A stretch of 64,000 nucleotides of DNA from CALINF01 sp039990395 (lineage in GTDB: Bacteria; Pseudomonadota; Gammaproteobacteria; Pseudomonadales; Halieaceae). The stretch covers positions 1,736,001-1,800,000 of the forward strand of contig JBDXFZ010000146.1 in NCBI GenBank assembly GCA_039990395.1. Direction: 5' to 3'. Under the pieces are notes generated by a model. That model did not search any database. It saw nothing but the letters and a program-made list of their open reading frames with translations, and was not told where the DNA came from. Shown here piece by piece: positions 45,194 through 55,113 of this stretch (its first letter is position 1; each line of letters starts with the position of its first letter). The translations under genes were made by a program, and so were the position numbers.

Positions 45194-45811
45194 CTACTCC
45201 GGGCGAGAGTCGGCTAACAGTTTTTTTACCGGTGCATAGCTTTTTCGGTGCACCGCTGTCACACCCAGTTCATCCAGCGCCTGCAGATGAGCGGCGGTGG
45301 GATACCCTTTGTGGCGGGCGAAGCCATATCCCGGATACAGCTCATCAATGGCGGCAAGTTCCGCATCACGCTGCACCTTGGCCAATATCGACGCCGCAGC
45401 AATCGCCGGTACCCTGGCGTCACCCTTGATCACCGGTTCGGATGCATAAGACCATTTGGGTAAATGATTGCCATCTACCAAAACATAGGTGGGCTGCGGG
45501 TCCAGCAGTTCAACGGCGCGATGCATGGCCAGCAGCGATGCCTGCAGAATATTAAGGGCGTCTATCTCCTCCACACTGGCTCTTGCGATAGACCAACACA
45601 GCGCTTCCTCCTTGATCTGCCCAGCCAATGACTCTCTGCGCGCCGCTGTCAGTTTTTTGGAATCATTCAGTCCCTGTATCGGCCGATCAGGATCTAGAAT
45701 CACTGCAGCGGTAACCACATCACCTGCTAACGGTCCTCTACCTACCTCATCAACACCGGCGATTTTGCCTCCGGCATGGCGACTATCCAGACTGAATAGG
45801 TCACGCATCAT
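45194..45811 (-). CDS. rnhB: ribonuclease HII
   Basis: A 205-residue RNase HII that nicks DNA at misincorporated ribonucleotides. Active-site acidic residues D21-E22 are in GVDEVGRGPLAG, and there is a further Asp in VLVDGNHLP. Two adjacent ATGs (45811 and 45808) are possible starts. It overlaps the end of lpxB by 11 bases. Confidence 0.97.
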   Translation of the reverse strand: MMRDLFSLDSRHAGGKIAGVDEVGRGPLAGDVVTAAVILDPDRPIQGLNDSKKLTAARRESLAGQIKEEALCWSIARASVEEIDALNILQASLLAMHRAVELLDPQPTYVLVDGNHLPKWSYASEPVIKGDARVPAIAAASILAKVQRDAELAAIDELYPGYGFARHKGYPTAAHLQALDELGVTAVHRKSYAPVKKLLADSRPE

Positions 45812-46964
45812 TCGCTTTTTTCCTATCGATTAATCCAAGCAACGAGTTCACTGCGCGGTGCGCGTAGTTTAGAGAAAGCGAGGCATGCAGAGATGCAAAC
45901 GCCTCCTGCTGCTCTTCCGCTTTGCGACCTCCCCCAAGCAAAGACGAAACGGCCGGTGCCAGCCTGTCCGCGCAGACGTCATTCTGAAAGAACTCGGGTA
46001 TTACCGGGCTGTCGAGCAAAATATTAGGTAACGAGACATAGGAAGTCGTCGCCAATGAGTACATGATCGCAAACGAAAGAGCCGACATGCGATATGCCAC
46101 GACCATTGGGCGTTGCAACAGTGCAGCCTCCAATGTGGCTGTACCCGACGCCAGTAGAACTGCATCCGCAGCCGTCATGGCCTGCCGTGCATCCCCATCG
46201 AGCACGCGTACACCAGAAATTGAATGGGCCGCCAATATCCCGTCGATCTGCTGCCTGCGCTGAGCACTAGCCGCGGGTACTAACGCTTCCAGCGTTGGAT
46301 GTTGTTCGCGGAGTAATTTAAGCGTCTCCAGGAAATGCGGTAGCAATCGCGCCACCTCTCCCGAGCGGCTACCCGGCAACAACGCTAGTACCGTAGAGTC
46401 GGGAGATATTTCCAAAGCCGCTCGCGCGCCAGCGCGATCCGCTGACGGGTCTATCTCGTCCGCCAATGGATGTCCTACAAATTCCGCGGGGATATCATGC
46501 CGCGCATAGACGGATGTTTCGAAAGGGAAGAGGCACAGCATCAGGTCTACCGCTCGCTTGATCTTCCTGATTCTCCAACTACGCCAGGCCCAAACAGTTG
46601 GGCTCACCAGGTGTGCTGTAGGAATACCGATGCGCTTGAGCTTTTGCTCCAGGTGCAATGTGAAATCCGGTGAGTCAATGCCAAGAAACACGTCCGGGGG
46701 AGAACAACGAAAATGCTCGTAAACAGCACCGCGAATGCGCAATAACTCCGGGAGGCGTTTTAGCGGTTCAACAAGGCCTATTACAGATAACCGATCCATG
46801 GGGAACAGGCTGGACATGCCCTGCGCCTCCATCATAGGCCCGCCGATTCCTTCTACAATGAGTTCGGGATAGACCTTTCGCAGCTCTATCAGGAGGCGGG
46901 CGCCCAGGATGTCGCCTGAGGCCTCGCCTGCCAGTACGCCAATGCGCAGGCGAGAGTCAGACAT
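45801..46964 (-). CDS. lpxB: lipid-A-disaccharide synthase
   Basis: A 387-residue GT-B-like glycosyltransferase at the inner membrane. It joins UDP-2,3-diacylglucosamine to lipid X to form the lipid A disaccharide. Conserved blocks are GEASGDILGARL, GIDSPDFTLH and LLPGSRSGEV. Directly follows lpxA. Confidence 0.97.
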   Translation of the reverse strand: MSDSRLRIGVLAGEASGDILGARLLIELRKVYPELIVEGIGGPMMEAQGMSSLFPMDRLSVIGLVEPLKRLPELLRIRGAVYEHFRCSPPDVFLGIDSPDFTLHLEQKLKRIGIPTAHLVSPTVWAWRSWRIRKIKRAVDLMLCLFPFETSVYARHDIPAEFVGHPLADEIDPSADRAGARAALEISPDSTVLALLPGSRSGEVARLLPHFLETLKLLREQHPTLEALVPAASAQRRQQIDGILAAHSISGVRVLDGDARQAMTAADAVLLASGTATLEAALLQRPMVVAYRMSALSFAIMYSLATTSYVSLPNILLDSPVIPEFFQNDVCADRLAPAVSSLLGGGRKAEEQQEAFASLHASLSLNYAHRAVNSLLGLIDRKKANDA

Positions 46965-47735
46965 CTAGCGGACAATACCCCGTTCTGACGCACGGATAGA
47001 ATCGATCAAGACCTGCACTTCGGGTGTATCGCTGAGCATGGTTTCCAATCGCTGCAGCGCTATCTCCAAGGTTAAACCCTGACGATACAGAATCTTAAAC
47101 GCGCGACGTAATTGGCGAATCGAATCTGAGGAATAACCACGACGCCGCAAGCCTTCACTGTTGATGGTTTTGGCTTCTGCGGGGGACCCGCTAACGGTAA
47201 CGTAGGCAGGCACATCTTTACCTATTGCGGTACCCATACCGCTGAAGCTGTGTTCACCGATCTTGCAAAACTGGTGGACCAGAGTATAGCCGCTCAAAAT
47301 AGCCCAATCGCCCACATACACATGACCGGCCAACGCCGTATTGTTAACCAATATAGTGTGGTTACCGATGATGCTGTCATGTCCCACATGCGCATACGCC
47401 ATAATCAGATTGCTGTCGCCGATCACTGTTTCAGAGCGGTCTTGAACTGTACCGCGATGAATCGTGACGCTCTCGCGAATGACGTTATCGTCCCCAATGA
47501 TCAACCGCGTAGGTTCATCATGATACTTGAGGTCGGGCGTTGCCTCACCGATAGAAGAGAACTGAAAAATTCGGTTTCGCGCACCGATCTGCGTCGGCCC
47601 GCGGATCACGACATGGGGTTCGATTACGGTGCCAGCGCCGATTTCTACGTCTGCGCCAATAAAGCTCCAGGGACCCACCGAGACGTCATCAGCCAATCTT
47701 GCTGACGGATCTATAATGGCCTGTGGATGAATCAT
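46965..47735 (-). CDS. lpxA: UDP-N-acetylglucosamine acyltransferase
   Basis: A 256-residue left-handed beta-helix acyltransferase with hexapeptide repeats from residue 10 to about 190. It performs the first lipid A step, acyl transfer from acyl-ACP to UDP-GlcNAc; the catalytic His is in MAYAHVGHDS. Overlaps fabZ by 4 bases. Confidence 0.97.
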   Translation of the reverse strand: MIHPQAIIDPSARLADDVSVGPWSFIGADVEIGAGTVIEPHVVIRGPTQIGARNRIFQFSSIGEATPDLKYHDEPTRLIIGDDNVIRESVTIHRGTVQDRSETVIGDSNLIMAYAHVGHDSIIGNHTILVNNTALAGHVYVGDWAILSGYTLVHQFCKIGEHSFSGMGTAIGKDVPAYVTVSGSPAEAKTINSEGLRRRGYSSDSIRQLRRAFKILYRQGLTLEIALQRLETMLSDTPEVQVLIDSIRASERGIVR

Positions 47736-48169
47736 ATCTCGCGGTCAGCACACAGAATGGTCGCTGAAGCACAGAGCTCTCCGTCTACGTCAGAACTCAC
47801 CTCAAACTTCCATATCCCACGGCGCTCGCTCAAAATAGCGGCGCGCAACATGACCTGGTCGCCTGGAACACAAGGACGCTTATAGCGAAGTTTGTCGGCA
47901 CCCACAAAGTAATAGATAGACCCATCTTCCGGGGTTTTCCCCATTGTCCTGAAACCTAGAATACCTGCGGCCTGCGCCATGGCTTCCAGCAGCAGAACAC
48001 CCGGGAAAACCGGGTGCGAGGGGAAATGTCCGTCAAAAAATGGCTCGTTCACCGACAAATTTTTGTAGGCAACAATCGACTCCCCGGGAACAAGTTCAAC
48101 GACACGGTCTACCAACAAAAAGGGGTAGCGGTGAGGCAATGTGTTACGAATCTCTGTGATGTCCATCAT
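47732..48169 (-). CDS. fabZ: 3-hydroxyacyl-ACP dehydratase FabZ
   Basis: A 145-residue hot-dog-fold dehydratase of fatty acid synthesis. The catalytic pair is His48 in DGHFPSHPVFPG and Glu62 in LLEAMAQ. It competes with LpxA for hydroxyacyl-ACP, which may explain their shared operon. AGGAG lies 10 bases before the first of two adjacent ATGs. Confidence 0.97.
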   Translation of the reverse strand: MMDITEIRNTLPHRYPFLLVDRVVELVPGESIVAYKNLSVNEPFFDGHFPSHPVFPGVLLLEAMAQAAGILGFRTMGKTPEDGSIYYFVGADKLRYKRPCVPGDQVMLRAAILSERRGIWKFEVSSDVDGELCASATILCADREI

Positions 48170-48202
48170 CGGACGGAAACTCCTAAATGCGAGAAATTGT
48201 TA

Positions 48203-49207
48203 TTATAAGTCTTCCAGCTTTTTCAGCCGTTGATGCAAATTATCTAACTGAGTAAAGCGTATCGCGTTGCGAGCCCATTCACGCTGTGGAGCTAGCGGCG
48301 TTCCAGACCCGTACACGCCGGGCTCCGTGATAGATTTGGTTACCCGCGCCTGCCCTGTCAGTACGACGTTATCACAAATGGACAAGTGTCCAGATACTCC
48401 AACTTGCCCTGCCAACGTGCAATTTGCTCCAATGGTTGTACTTCCAGCAACACCCACGCAACCGGCTATCGCGGTATTTTTGCCGATGCGGCAGTTGTGC
48501 GCAATATGCACTTGATCATCGATAATCACGCCATCCTCGATAACAGTGTCGTCCAGTGCTCCACGATCCACCGTACTGCTAGCGCCGATTTCAACCCGGT
48601 CACCTATGCGCACGCTACCCAACTGACAGATTTTTTCCCATCCGTCTGGGTGAAGAGCATAGCCAAAGCCATCCGCCCCAATCACGCTATTGCTGTGTAC
48701 GGCGCAATCGCGTCCCAGCACAACGCGATGATTAACGACCACACCAGGATACAGCCGAGTGCCGGCACCTAATACTGAGTGAGCGCCAATGCTACAGTGG
48801 GAGCCTATAGCAACGCTGTCACCAAGGCTTACGCCGGCTTCAATCAGCGCGAATGGACCAATAGATACGCCCTCACCCATCTGCACCGTGTCATCGACGA
48901 CAGCCGTCGGATGTATACCCGGCTGGGGAAGCGGTTCTTGAGTGTAAAGTTGGGTCGCCTGAGCATAACTATGATAAGGATCGTCTGATAACAACACATC
49001 AACACGACTATGCTGCTGTAGATCGGGACGCACGATAACAGCCCCTGCGTTACTTGCTTCAAGCTGATCAAGATACTTTCGATTCGATAGGAAACTGAGC
49101 TGATCAGCACCCGCTGAGGCCAGCGGCGCTATACTTTTTAGCGTCCGCTTGGGGTCGCCTGAGAACTCCAGACCTAATCTTTCAGCCAGCTCTCCCAGGG
49201 TAAACAC
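48203..49207 (-). CDS. lpxD: UDP-3-O-(3-hydroxyacyl)glucosamine N-acyltransferase
   Basis: A 334-residue enzyme with an N-terminal uridine-binding domain and a hexapeptide beta-helix. The catalytic His is in HIAHNCRIG. It adds the second acyl chain in lipid A synthesis. It starts with GTG, 9 bases after skp. Confidence 0.97.
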   Translation of the reverse strand: MFTLGELAERLGLEFSGDPKRTLKSIAPLASAGADQLSFLSNRKYLDQLEASNAGAVIVRPDLQQHSRVDVLLSDDPYHSYAQATQLYTQEPLPQPGIHPTAVVDDTVQMGEGVSIGPFALIEAGVSLGDSVAIGSHCSIGAHSVLGAGTRLYPGVVVNHRVVLGRDCAVHSNSVIGADGFGYALHPDGWEKICQLGSVRIGDRVEIGASSTVDRGALDDTVIEDGVIIDDQVHIAHNCRIGKNTAIAGCVGVAGSTTIGANCTLAGQVGVSGHLSICDNVVLTGQARVTKSITEPGVYGSGTPLAPQREWARNAIRFTQLDNLHQRLKKLEDL

Positions 49208-49216
49208 AGTTCGTAT

Positions 49217-49735
49217 TTACTCGGCAGGCATCTGGTTTAGCTTGTCGGTGACTTTTGCCGTGACACTGTAACCGGCATCGGCATGAATCACTGACGACCT
49301 TTGCAGCAGAAGACCAATACCCTCGGTAGCGATCAAATCTCGCAGCACATCCTGCACTTTAGGAGACATCTCCTGTAATAGCGTCTGTCCAGCGAGCTGC
49401 TCCGCTTGCTGCAGTTTTCCGGTAACGTGCTCCAAGTCTGCCTGCTTGCTTGCCAGTTTCTGGCGCGCAGCAACTTGCTGCTCCTGACTCATCGCAGCCG
49501 CGTCCTTCTGGAACTCTTTCACCAATTCATCGAACTCACCCTTCAAGCGGTCAAATTCGGCTTTGTCACTCTTGTAGTCTTCACCGTTACGCACCTCGGC
49601 GAGACGTTTCTGCGCTACATCACTTTGCATAATGGCTTCCTGCAAATTGACAACGGCAATCTTACCCTGAGCCCACGCCATTGACGGCAGCGCGAACGCT
49701 ACGGCTACCACACACACTTTTAGTAAATTGAACAC
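49217..49735 (-). CDS. skp: OmpH/Skp periplasmic chaperone
   Basis: A 172-residue exported chaperone with a signal peptide (hydrophobic stretch, cleavage near AWAQ). The long charged coiled coil (about residues 45-120; DEL-VKEFQKDAAAMSQEQQVAARQKL) is typical. It escorts outer-membrane proteins to BamA. The frame opens with GTG at 49747, but GTG at 49735 has GGAGAG at the right distance; either is possible. Confidence 0.92.
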   Translation of the reverse strand: MFNLLKVCVVAVAFALPSMAWAQGKIAVVNLQEAIMQSDVAQKRLAEVRNGEDYKSDKAEFDRLKGEFDELVKEFQKDAAAMSQEQQVAARQKLASKQADLEHVTGKLQQAEQLAGQTLLQEMSPKVQDVLRDLIATEGIGLLLQRSSVIHADAGYSVTAKVTDKLNQMPAE

Positions 49736-49767
49736 AATACTCTCCACATCATAATACTAATAAAAAA

Positions 49768-52383
49768 TCAGAAACCTCTACCCAGCGTAAACTGGAATGA
49801 CTCTTCCCTGTCGGAAGGATCGGTATTCATTGGCTTGGCAAGACTAAATGATATTGGACCAAAGCCGCTGTAGTAGGTTAGCCCAACTCCCACCGAATAA
49901 CGGATCTCATCAACATCCACATCGAAACAGTTAACCTGGCTAGCTTGACACTGGGTGCTGAACACGTTCCCTGCATCAACAAAAAACGCGGAACGCAGTT
50001 TCGATTGATCCTTGATAAAAGGTAATGGAAACAGTATCTCCGCACTTCCTTCTATTAACACATTTCCACCGAACGGCTCGAGGCGCCTGGTCTGGAAGTC
50101 GTCAACAGCGATCTTGCCTGTTACTGGGTCAACCACGTAGCCAAACTCCTGACCGGTCGGCCCACCCACTTCAGTGGGATTGCCATTTTCATCAATACCC
50201 GTCACGGGCTGGCCAACAACATAGGCCTTCGGAGGTGTGCTGCGTGGCCCCAGTGTATTGCTCTGGAAACCACGTACTGATCCAAATCCGCCTCCGAAGA
50301 AATGCTCGTAGAAGGGCAGTTCGGTGGTATCCCCGTAGCCATCACCGTAGCCAAGCTCTGAACGCAATCGTAAGGTCCAGCGCTGCGTCAACGGGAAGTA
50401 GATCTCACCACGATAGGTGAGCTTGTAAAACTCCAGATCGGAGCCCGGCACAGACACTTCCAACGCAACGGACTGAGACGCCCCGCGAGTCGCCAGACGT
50501 CCGCGGTTAAGCGTCGACTGAGTCCAGCTACCAGTCGTTGTGAAATTGAGGTATTCATCACCATTCTCATCCAAAAACCCGGGCTCAGGCGGCGGTGTTA
50601 GTGCATCCAGAGGTAGGTCACTGATTGGGAAAAGCTCTTCTGGAGCCGAATACGTACCATCGGGCAGCTGCGTACTGTCGTAGTAGTCATCCACGCCTTC
50701 TAGCAGCCTGGGACTCGCCTTGATTTCCTGCACTGCAAAGCGGCCCGCGGTGATCTCGGTGTTAGAGACCCCGAAGCTAAAGCCGAGCCTCTCTGTTTCC
50801 TTGATTGGATAGCCAAAATTCAACGCGGCGCCCAACGTATCTGTGGTGTAGCTTGCTACGTTCACCTCAGACAAGTCTGTCGAGCGGTAGAACACGTTGA
50901 ATCCGCGACTCACCCCGTCTTCGGTATAGTATGGGTTGGTATAGCTGAAATTATATAAATCCTGATATTTGGATGCGTTCAGTCCCAGACTGACCCGCTT
51001 ACCTGTTCCCAGAAAATTATCCTGCTGTAGGTTCAACCCCAGAATCAAACCGGCGTCCTGCGCATAACCAAAACTGGCGCCTATGCTGCCTGAAGACTGC
51101 TCCTCAACCTCGAACTCCACATCAATCAAGTCATCCGTACCTGCGACCTCGGGAGTCTCAACCGTGGCTCTGGCAAAGAAACCAAGGCGCTCGAGTCTGA
51201 TCCGCGATTGCTCGATAGCAGCAGCCGACGCTGGAGCACTCTCCATTTGGCGCATTTCTCGACGCAGTACATCATCAGCCGTTTTCGTATTGCCCTTGAA
51301 ACTGATGCGACGCACATAAGTCCGCTTACCCGGGTCAACGAAGAATTTCATCGCCACCGTGTTGTCTTCGTCGTTCACTTCAGGAATACCGGTTACCTTG
51401 GCAAAGTTGTACCCTTCATTGCCGAGCCGCCTGGTGAGGTAGTCTTCTGTGGATGTAATCAGCTGTTGAGAAAAGGTTTGCCCGGGGGTAACCAACAAAA
51501 AGCGGTTCAGGTCTGCTTCAGGCAGCACCAGATCGCCTGACAATCCAACTTCACTCACCGTGAACTTCTCGCCCTCAGTGACATTGGCCGTTACATAGAC
51601 TTCTTCCTTGTTTGGAGAGACCGACACCTGTGTGGAATCAATGCTGAACTGCAGATAACCCCGATCCATGTAATACGAGGACAGTGACTCAAGGTCACCG
51701 GTAAGCTTTTCTCGAGAGTACTTGTCGTCATTGGTAAAAAATGACAACCAGCCTGTGGTTTTTAACTCGAAGAAATCCGTGAGCTCTTCGTCGGTGTAGA
51801 TCTCGTTGCCTACCACGTTGATATGCTTGATCGAGGCGATATTACCTTCATCAACATCAATATTAATCGCGACGCGGTTGCGTGGCTCTGGCAGCACCTC
51901 GGTCTCGATTGCCGCATCGTAACGACCCTGCTGCACGTACTGCCGCTGTAGCTCTAGCTGCATTCCTTCCAGCGTCGAGCGTTGAAACACCTGCCCTACG
52001 GCTAGGCCTGCGCCTTTAAGACCCTCCAGAAGAGATTCTGTTTCAATGGCCTTGTTACCTTCAAGGTTGATCTCAGAAATGCTGGGGCGCTCGGCTACAA
52101 CAATCACCAGTACATTGCCATCACGGCCTATACGGATATCGTCGAAGTTACCTGTGGCAAATAATGAGCGGGCCGTATTGCGAATGCCCATCTCATTAGC
52201 AACATTACCAACGGCAAGCGGCATGGAGGCAAACACACTGCCGGCTGATATCCGCTGCAGGCCTTCCACCCGGATATCAGAGATCACGAATTCCTCTGTC
52301 TGCGCCTGCACCAAAACTGGCAACAGAAGGAGGACACAGAGCAAACGCCTTGAGAATTGCTTGATCAATTTGTAACCAGCCAA
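49768..52383 (-). CDS. bamA: outer membrane protein assembly factor BamA
   Basis: An Omp85 protein with five POTRA domains (from IRVEGLQRISAGSVF) and a C-terminal 16-strand barrel containing VRGFQ and ending FQFTLGRGF. About 871 residues with the start chosen; somewhat longer than E. coli BamA (810), with extended barrel loops. There is no ATG just before the signal peptide KLIKQFSRRLLCVLLLLPVLVQA. TTG at 52383 is proposed, TTG at 52368 is an alternative, and ATGs further up (52464, 52479) would add an unlikely long N-terminus. Confidence 0.9.
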   Translation of the reverse strand: MAGYKLIKQFSRRLLCVLLLLPVLVQAQTEEFVISDIRVEGLQRISAGSVFASMPLAVGNVANEMGIRNTARSLFATGNFDDIRIGRDGNVLVIVVAERPSISEINLEGNKAIETESLLEGLKGAGLAVGQVFQRSTLEGMQLELQRQYVQQGRYDAAIETEVLPEPRNRVAINIDVDEGNIASIKHINVVGNEIYTDEELTDFFELKTTGWLSFFTNDDKYSREKLTGDLESLSSYYMDRGYLQFSIDSTQVSVSPNKEEVYVTANVTEGEKFTVSEVGLSGDLVLPEADLNRFLLVTPGQTFSQQLITSTEDYLTRRLGNEGYNFAKVTGIPEVNDEDNTVAMKFFVDPGKRTYVRRISFKGNTKTADDVLRREMRQMESAPASAAAIEQSRIRLERLGFFARATVETPEVAGTDDLIDVEFEVEEQSSGSIGASFGYAQDAGLILGLNLQQDNFLGTGKRVSLGLNASKYQDLYNFSYTNPYYTEDGVSRGFNVFYRSTDLSEVNVASYTTDTLGAALNFGYPIKETERLGFSFGVSNTEITAGRFAVQEIKASPRLLEGVDDYYDSTQLPDGTYSAPEELFPISDLPLDALTPPPEPGFLDENGDEYLNFTTTGSWTQSTLNRGRLATRGASQSVALEVSVPGSDLEFYKLTYRGEIYFPLTQRWTLRLRSELGYGDGYGDTTELPFYEHFFGGGFGSVRGFQSNTLGPRSTPPKAYVVGQPVTGIDENGNPTEVGGPTGQEFGYVVDPVTGKIAVDDFQTRRLEPFGGNVLIEGSAEILFPLPFIKDQSKLRSAFFVDAGNVFSTQCQASQVNCFDVDVDEIRYSVGVGLTYYSGFGPISFSLAKPMNTDPSDREESFQFTLGRGF

Positions 52384-52546
52384 TGAATCACGCCTGTTAT
52401 TGGGTTGTGCTTGGTTTTGGATGTCGGTCTTCCATGCTCTTATTGAACTCAATGCTGCGGTCATCCTGTTACTGGCCATAGCCAGCACTTGCCAGCTCCA
52501 CACAAACACTTGTAACCAGTCTTTGACTACTTTCATCCACAACGCA

Positions 52547-53899
52547 CTACAGTCGGGAAAAGTCGTTATATAGGGCAAACGTCATTATGCCCAAGACCAC
52601 AAACAGACCCAGCTGGTATCCTAGGTTCTGTATTTTCTCAGGTACTGGCCGCCCCGCCAATAGCTCTATCGTGTAATACATCAAATGACCTCCATCCAGT
52701 ACCGGTATGGGGAGCAAATTCAACACACCCAGGCTAATACTCAGCAGAGCAAGGAAACTGATGTACGACTCCAGCCCTGACTTGGCTGAGGCGGACGCCA
52801 CTTTAGCAATGGTGATTGGGCCACTCAAGTTTTTTGGCGATATCAGTCCCTGAATCATCTTCTTGATGGAGCTCAGCGTAAAAATACTGAGATCGTAGGT
52901 GCGGACCACGCTGGCACCGAGAGCCTCTATAGGGCCTCGGGTAAACTCCCGCAGCATTTCAGGAGGCATCTCCGGTAGCGCCACGGCCATTCCGACTCGA
53001 CCAAAGGATTCTCCCTCCTCTGTGACTGCATCGGGGACCACAGCCGTTGTGAGGGTTTCCCCACCGCGCTCATAGTCAATCGCTATGCTCTGACCGGGCC
53101 GGGCGCGAACGTACTCCACCCAATTTTCCCACAGAGGAACGGCTACACCATCAGCAGACAGGACGCGATCCCCCGCCTGCAGACCTGCACGCTCTGCGGC
53201 GCCGCCTGGCACGATCTCACGCGCTATCGGCTCTATCGGCGGGGTATAGAGCTTAAGACCCAGCCCTTTAAACAAATCTGGCTCTTCCTCTCCGGACATC
53301 CAGGAGTCCAGCGTACCCTGTGACTGGTACACAACATCTGAATCCGGGTATTTGATGGAAAATAATATCTTGCCTGTATCACCAATCCGGTCCAGCAGGC
53401 GAAAAGACAGAGCTTGCCACGTAGGCGTTGCTTCACCATCGACCGCGACGATCTCCTGCCCCGGTTCCAAGCCTGCCACCTCGGCAACGGAGCCGGGTTC
53501 TACGGCGCCCACAACCGGGGAATAGCCGCTCTCACCGCCCAAATAGAGCATCCAGAACGCAACAATTGCCAAGGCAAAGTTAGCCAGCGGCCCGGCGGAC
53601 ACTACCGCGATACGCTGAAGCACAGGTTTACGATTGAATGCCCCTTCGAGGTCAGCGGCACTAACGTTACCTTCGCGCTCGTCGAGCATCTTGACGTAGC
53701 CTCCCAGCGGGATGGCTGCAATAACATACTCAGTGCCCTGGGCATCGTGCCAACTGTACAGGGGCTTACCAAAACCAACGGAGAACCGCAGTACTTTTAC
53801 TCCACAGCGTCTAGCCACCCAGAAATGCCCATATTCGTGCACGGTGACAAGCACCGCCAGGGTCAGGACTGTGATCGCAACGGTGTAAAGCAGGTCCAT
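52547..53899 (-). CDS. rseP: site-2 protease RseP
   Basis: A 450-residue intramembrane zinc metalloprotease that cleaves anti-sigma-E after DegS. HExxH is H21-E22-Y-G-H25 in the first transmembrane segment, there are two periplasmic PDZ domains (about 120-300), and the third metal ligand is in LLPIPVLDGGHL. The ATG at 53899 overlaps the dxr stop (TGATG). Confidence 0.97.
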   Translation of the reverse strand: MDLLYTVAITVLTLAVLVTVHEYGHFWVARRCGVKVLRFSVGFGKPLYSWHDAQGTEYVIAAIPLGGYVKMLDEREGNVSAADLEGAFNRKPVLQRIAVVSAGPLANFALAIVAFWMLYLGGESGYSPVVGAVEPGSVAEVAGLEPGQEIVAVDGEATPTWQALSFRLLDRIGDTGKILFSIKYPDSDVVYQSQGTLDSWMSGEEEPDLFKGLGLKLYTPPIEPIAREIVPGGAAERAGLQAGDRVLSADGVAVPLWENWVEYVRARPGQSIAIDYERGGETLTTAVVPDAVTEEGESFGRVGMAVALPEMPPEMLREFTRGPIEALGASVVRTYDLSIFTLSSIKKMIQGLISPKNLSGPITIAKVASASAKSGLESYISFLALLSISLGVLNLLPIPVLDGGHLMYYTIELLAGRPVPEKIQNLGYQLGLFVVLGIMTFALYNDFSRL

Positions 53900-55110
53900 C
53901 AACGGCTCCGAAGTTCAACTGGCGCAAATGACAATTTTTCTATCGCCTCGATCGCCAATTCACGGGCGACTCTGTCAGCCTCTTCGACAACGGCTAAGTT
54001 TCGAGGTTCAACGATACTGGCACGGCCCAGGGTTGACTCAATGATATGTGGAATATCACCAAAGCCGATTGACTGATCCAGGAACGCTGCCACGGCGACT
54101 TCATTGGCTGCATTGCATACAGCCATCGCTGTGCCGCCAACGGATACCGACTCTCGAGCAAGGCGCAAGCAGGGAAAACGGCCCTCGTCTGGCGCTTCAA
54201 AGGATAGTTGCCCGATAGCGACGAGGTCGAGTGGGGCAACACCAGAGTCGATACGGTCGGGCCAGCCTAATCCATAAGCTATCGGCGTACGCATATCCGG
54301 GTTGCCCAATTGCGCCAAAACGGAACCGTCGGCGTATTGCACGAGTGAGTGAATGATACTCTGCGGGTGCACAACAACTTCTATCTGCTCCTGGGATACA
54401 TCAAACAACCAGCAGGCCTCTATCAGCTCGAGCCCCTTATTCATCAGACTCGCAGAATCAACTGAGATTTTGCGCCCCATGGACCAATTAGGGTGCGCAC
54501 ATGCCTGCTCTACGGTAGCGGCAGCGATCTCTGCGGATGTCCAGGTTCGAAACGGCCCACCCGATGCTGTCAGCAATATACCCGTCACACCATCAAGTCC
54601 GGTTTTGGCACGTCCGTTTACTGGTAAACACTGGAAGATCGCATTGTGCTCGCTGTCGATCGGCAGTAATACGGCGCCACTCTCCCTGACAGCATCCATA
54701 AAGAGATGCCCGGCCATTACCAACGCTTCTTTATTGGCCAACAGGATTTTTTTCCCTGCCTGGGCAGCTTGCAACGTAGCAGGCAGACCGGCAGAGCCTA
54801 CAATCGCTGCCAGCACTACATCAACCTGCTCGTCTGTCACTATATTTCCTAACGCGTCCGCACCGTGCACTACCTCGGTGGTGCAATCGCCAGGTAACTG
54901 ATCTGCGAGCGATTGAGCGGCATCTTCGTCAGCCATAACGGCGTAGCGCGGAGCAAACTCAAGACATTGTGCAAGCAGCGCTGAAACAGAGGTATTGGCG
55001 CTCAATGCAAATACTTCAAAGCCATCGGGCTGACGGCGAATCACATCGAGTGTACTTGTACCTATCGATCCCGTAGATCCTAGTACGACAACCTGCTGAC
55101 GTTGTGACAC
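53899..55110 (-). CDS. dxr: 1-deoxy-D-xylulose 5-phosphate reductoisomerase
   Basis: A 403-residue NADPH enzyme of the MEP isoprenoid pathway. N-terminal GSTGSIGTSTLDVI binds NADPH; the catalytic blocks LLPIDSEHNAIFQ and TASGGPFR are present. It starts with GTG, 3 bases after cdsA. Confidence 0.97.
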   Translation of the reverse strand: MSQRQQVVVLGSTGSIGTSTLDVIRRQPDGFEVFALSANTSVSALLAQCLEFAPRYAVMADEDAAQSLADQLPGDCTTEVVHGADALGNIVTDEQVDVVLAAIVGSAGLPATLQAAQAGKKILLANKEALVMAGHLFMDAVRESGAVLLPIDSEHNAIFQCLPVNGRAKTGLDGVTGILLTASGGPFRTWTSAEIAAATVEQACAHPNWSMGRKISVDSASLMNKGLELIEACWLFDVSQEQIEVVVHPQSIIHSLVQYADGSVLAQLGNPDMRTPIAYGLGWPDRIDSGVAPLDLVAIGQLSFEAPDEGRFPCLRLARESVSVGGTAMAVCNAANEVAVAAFLDQSIGFGDIPHIIESTLGRASIVEPRNLAVVEEADRVARELAIEAIEKLSFAPVELRSR

Positions 55111-55113
55111 GAC

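Noticed and set aside
53414..54076. 220-codon plus-strand frame across the dxr/rseP junction
   Set aside because: Antisense to two well-supported genes; no motif.
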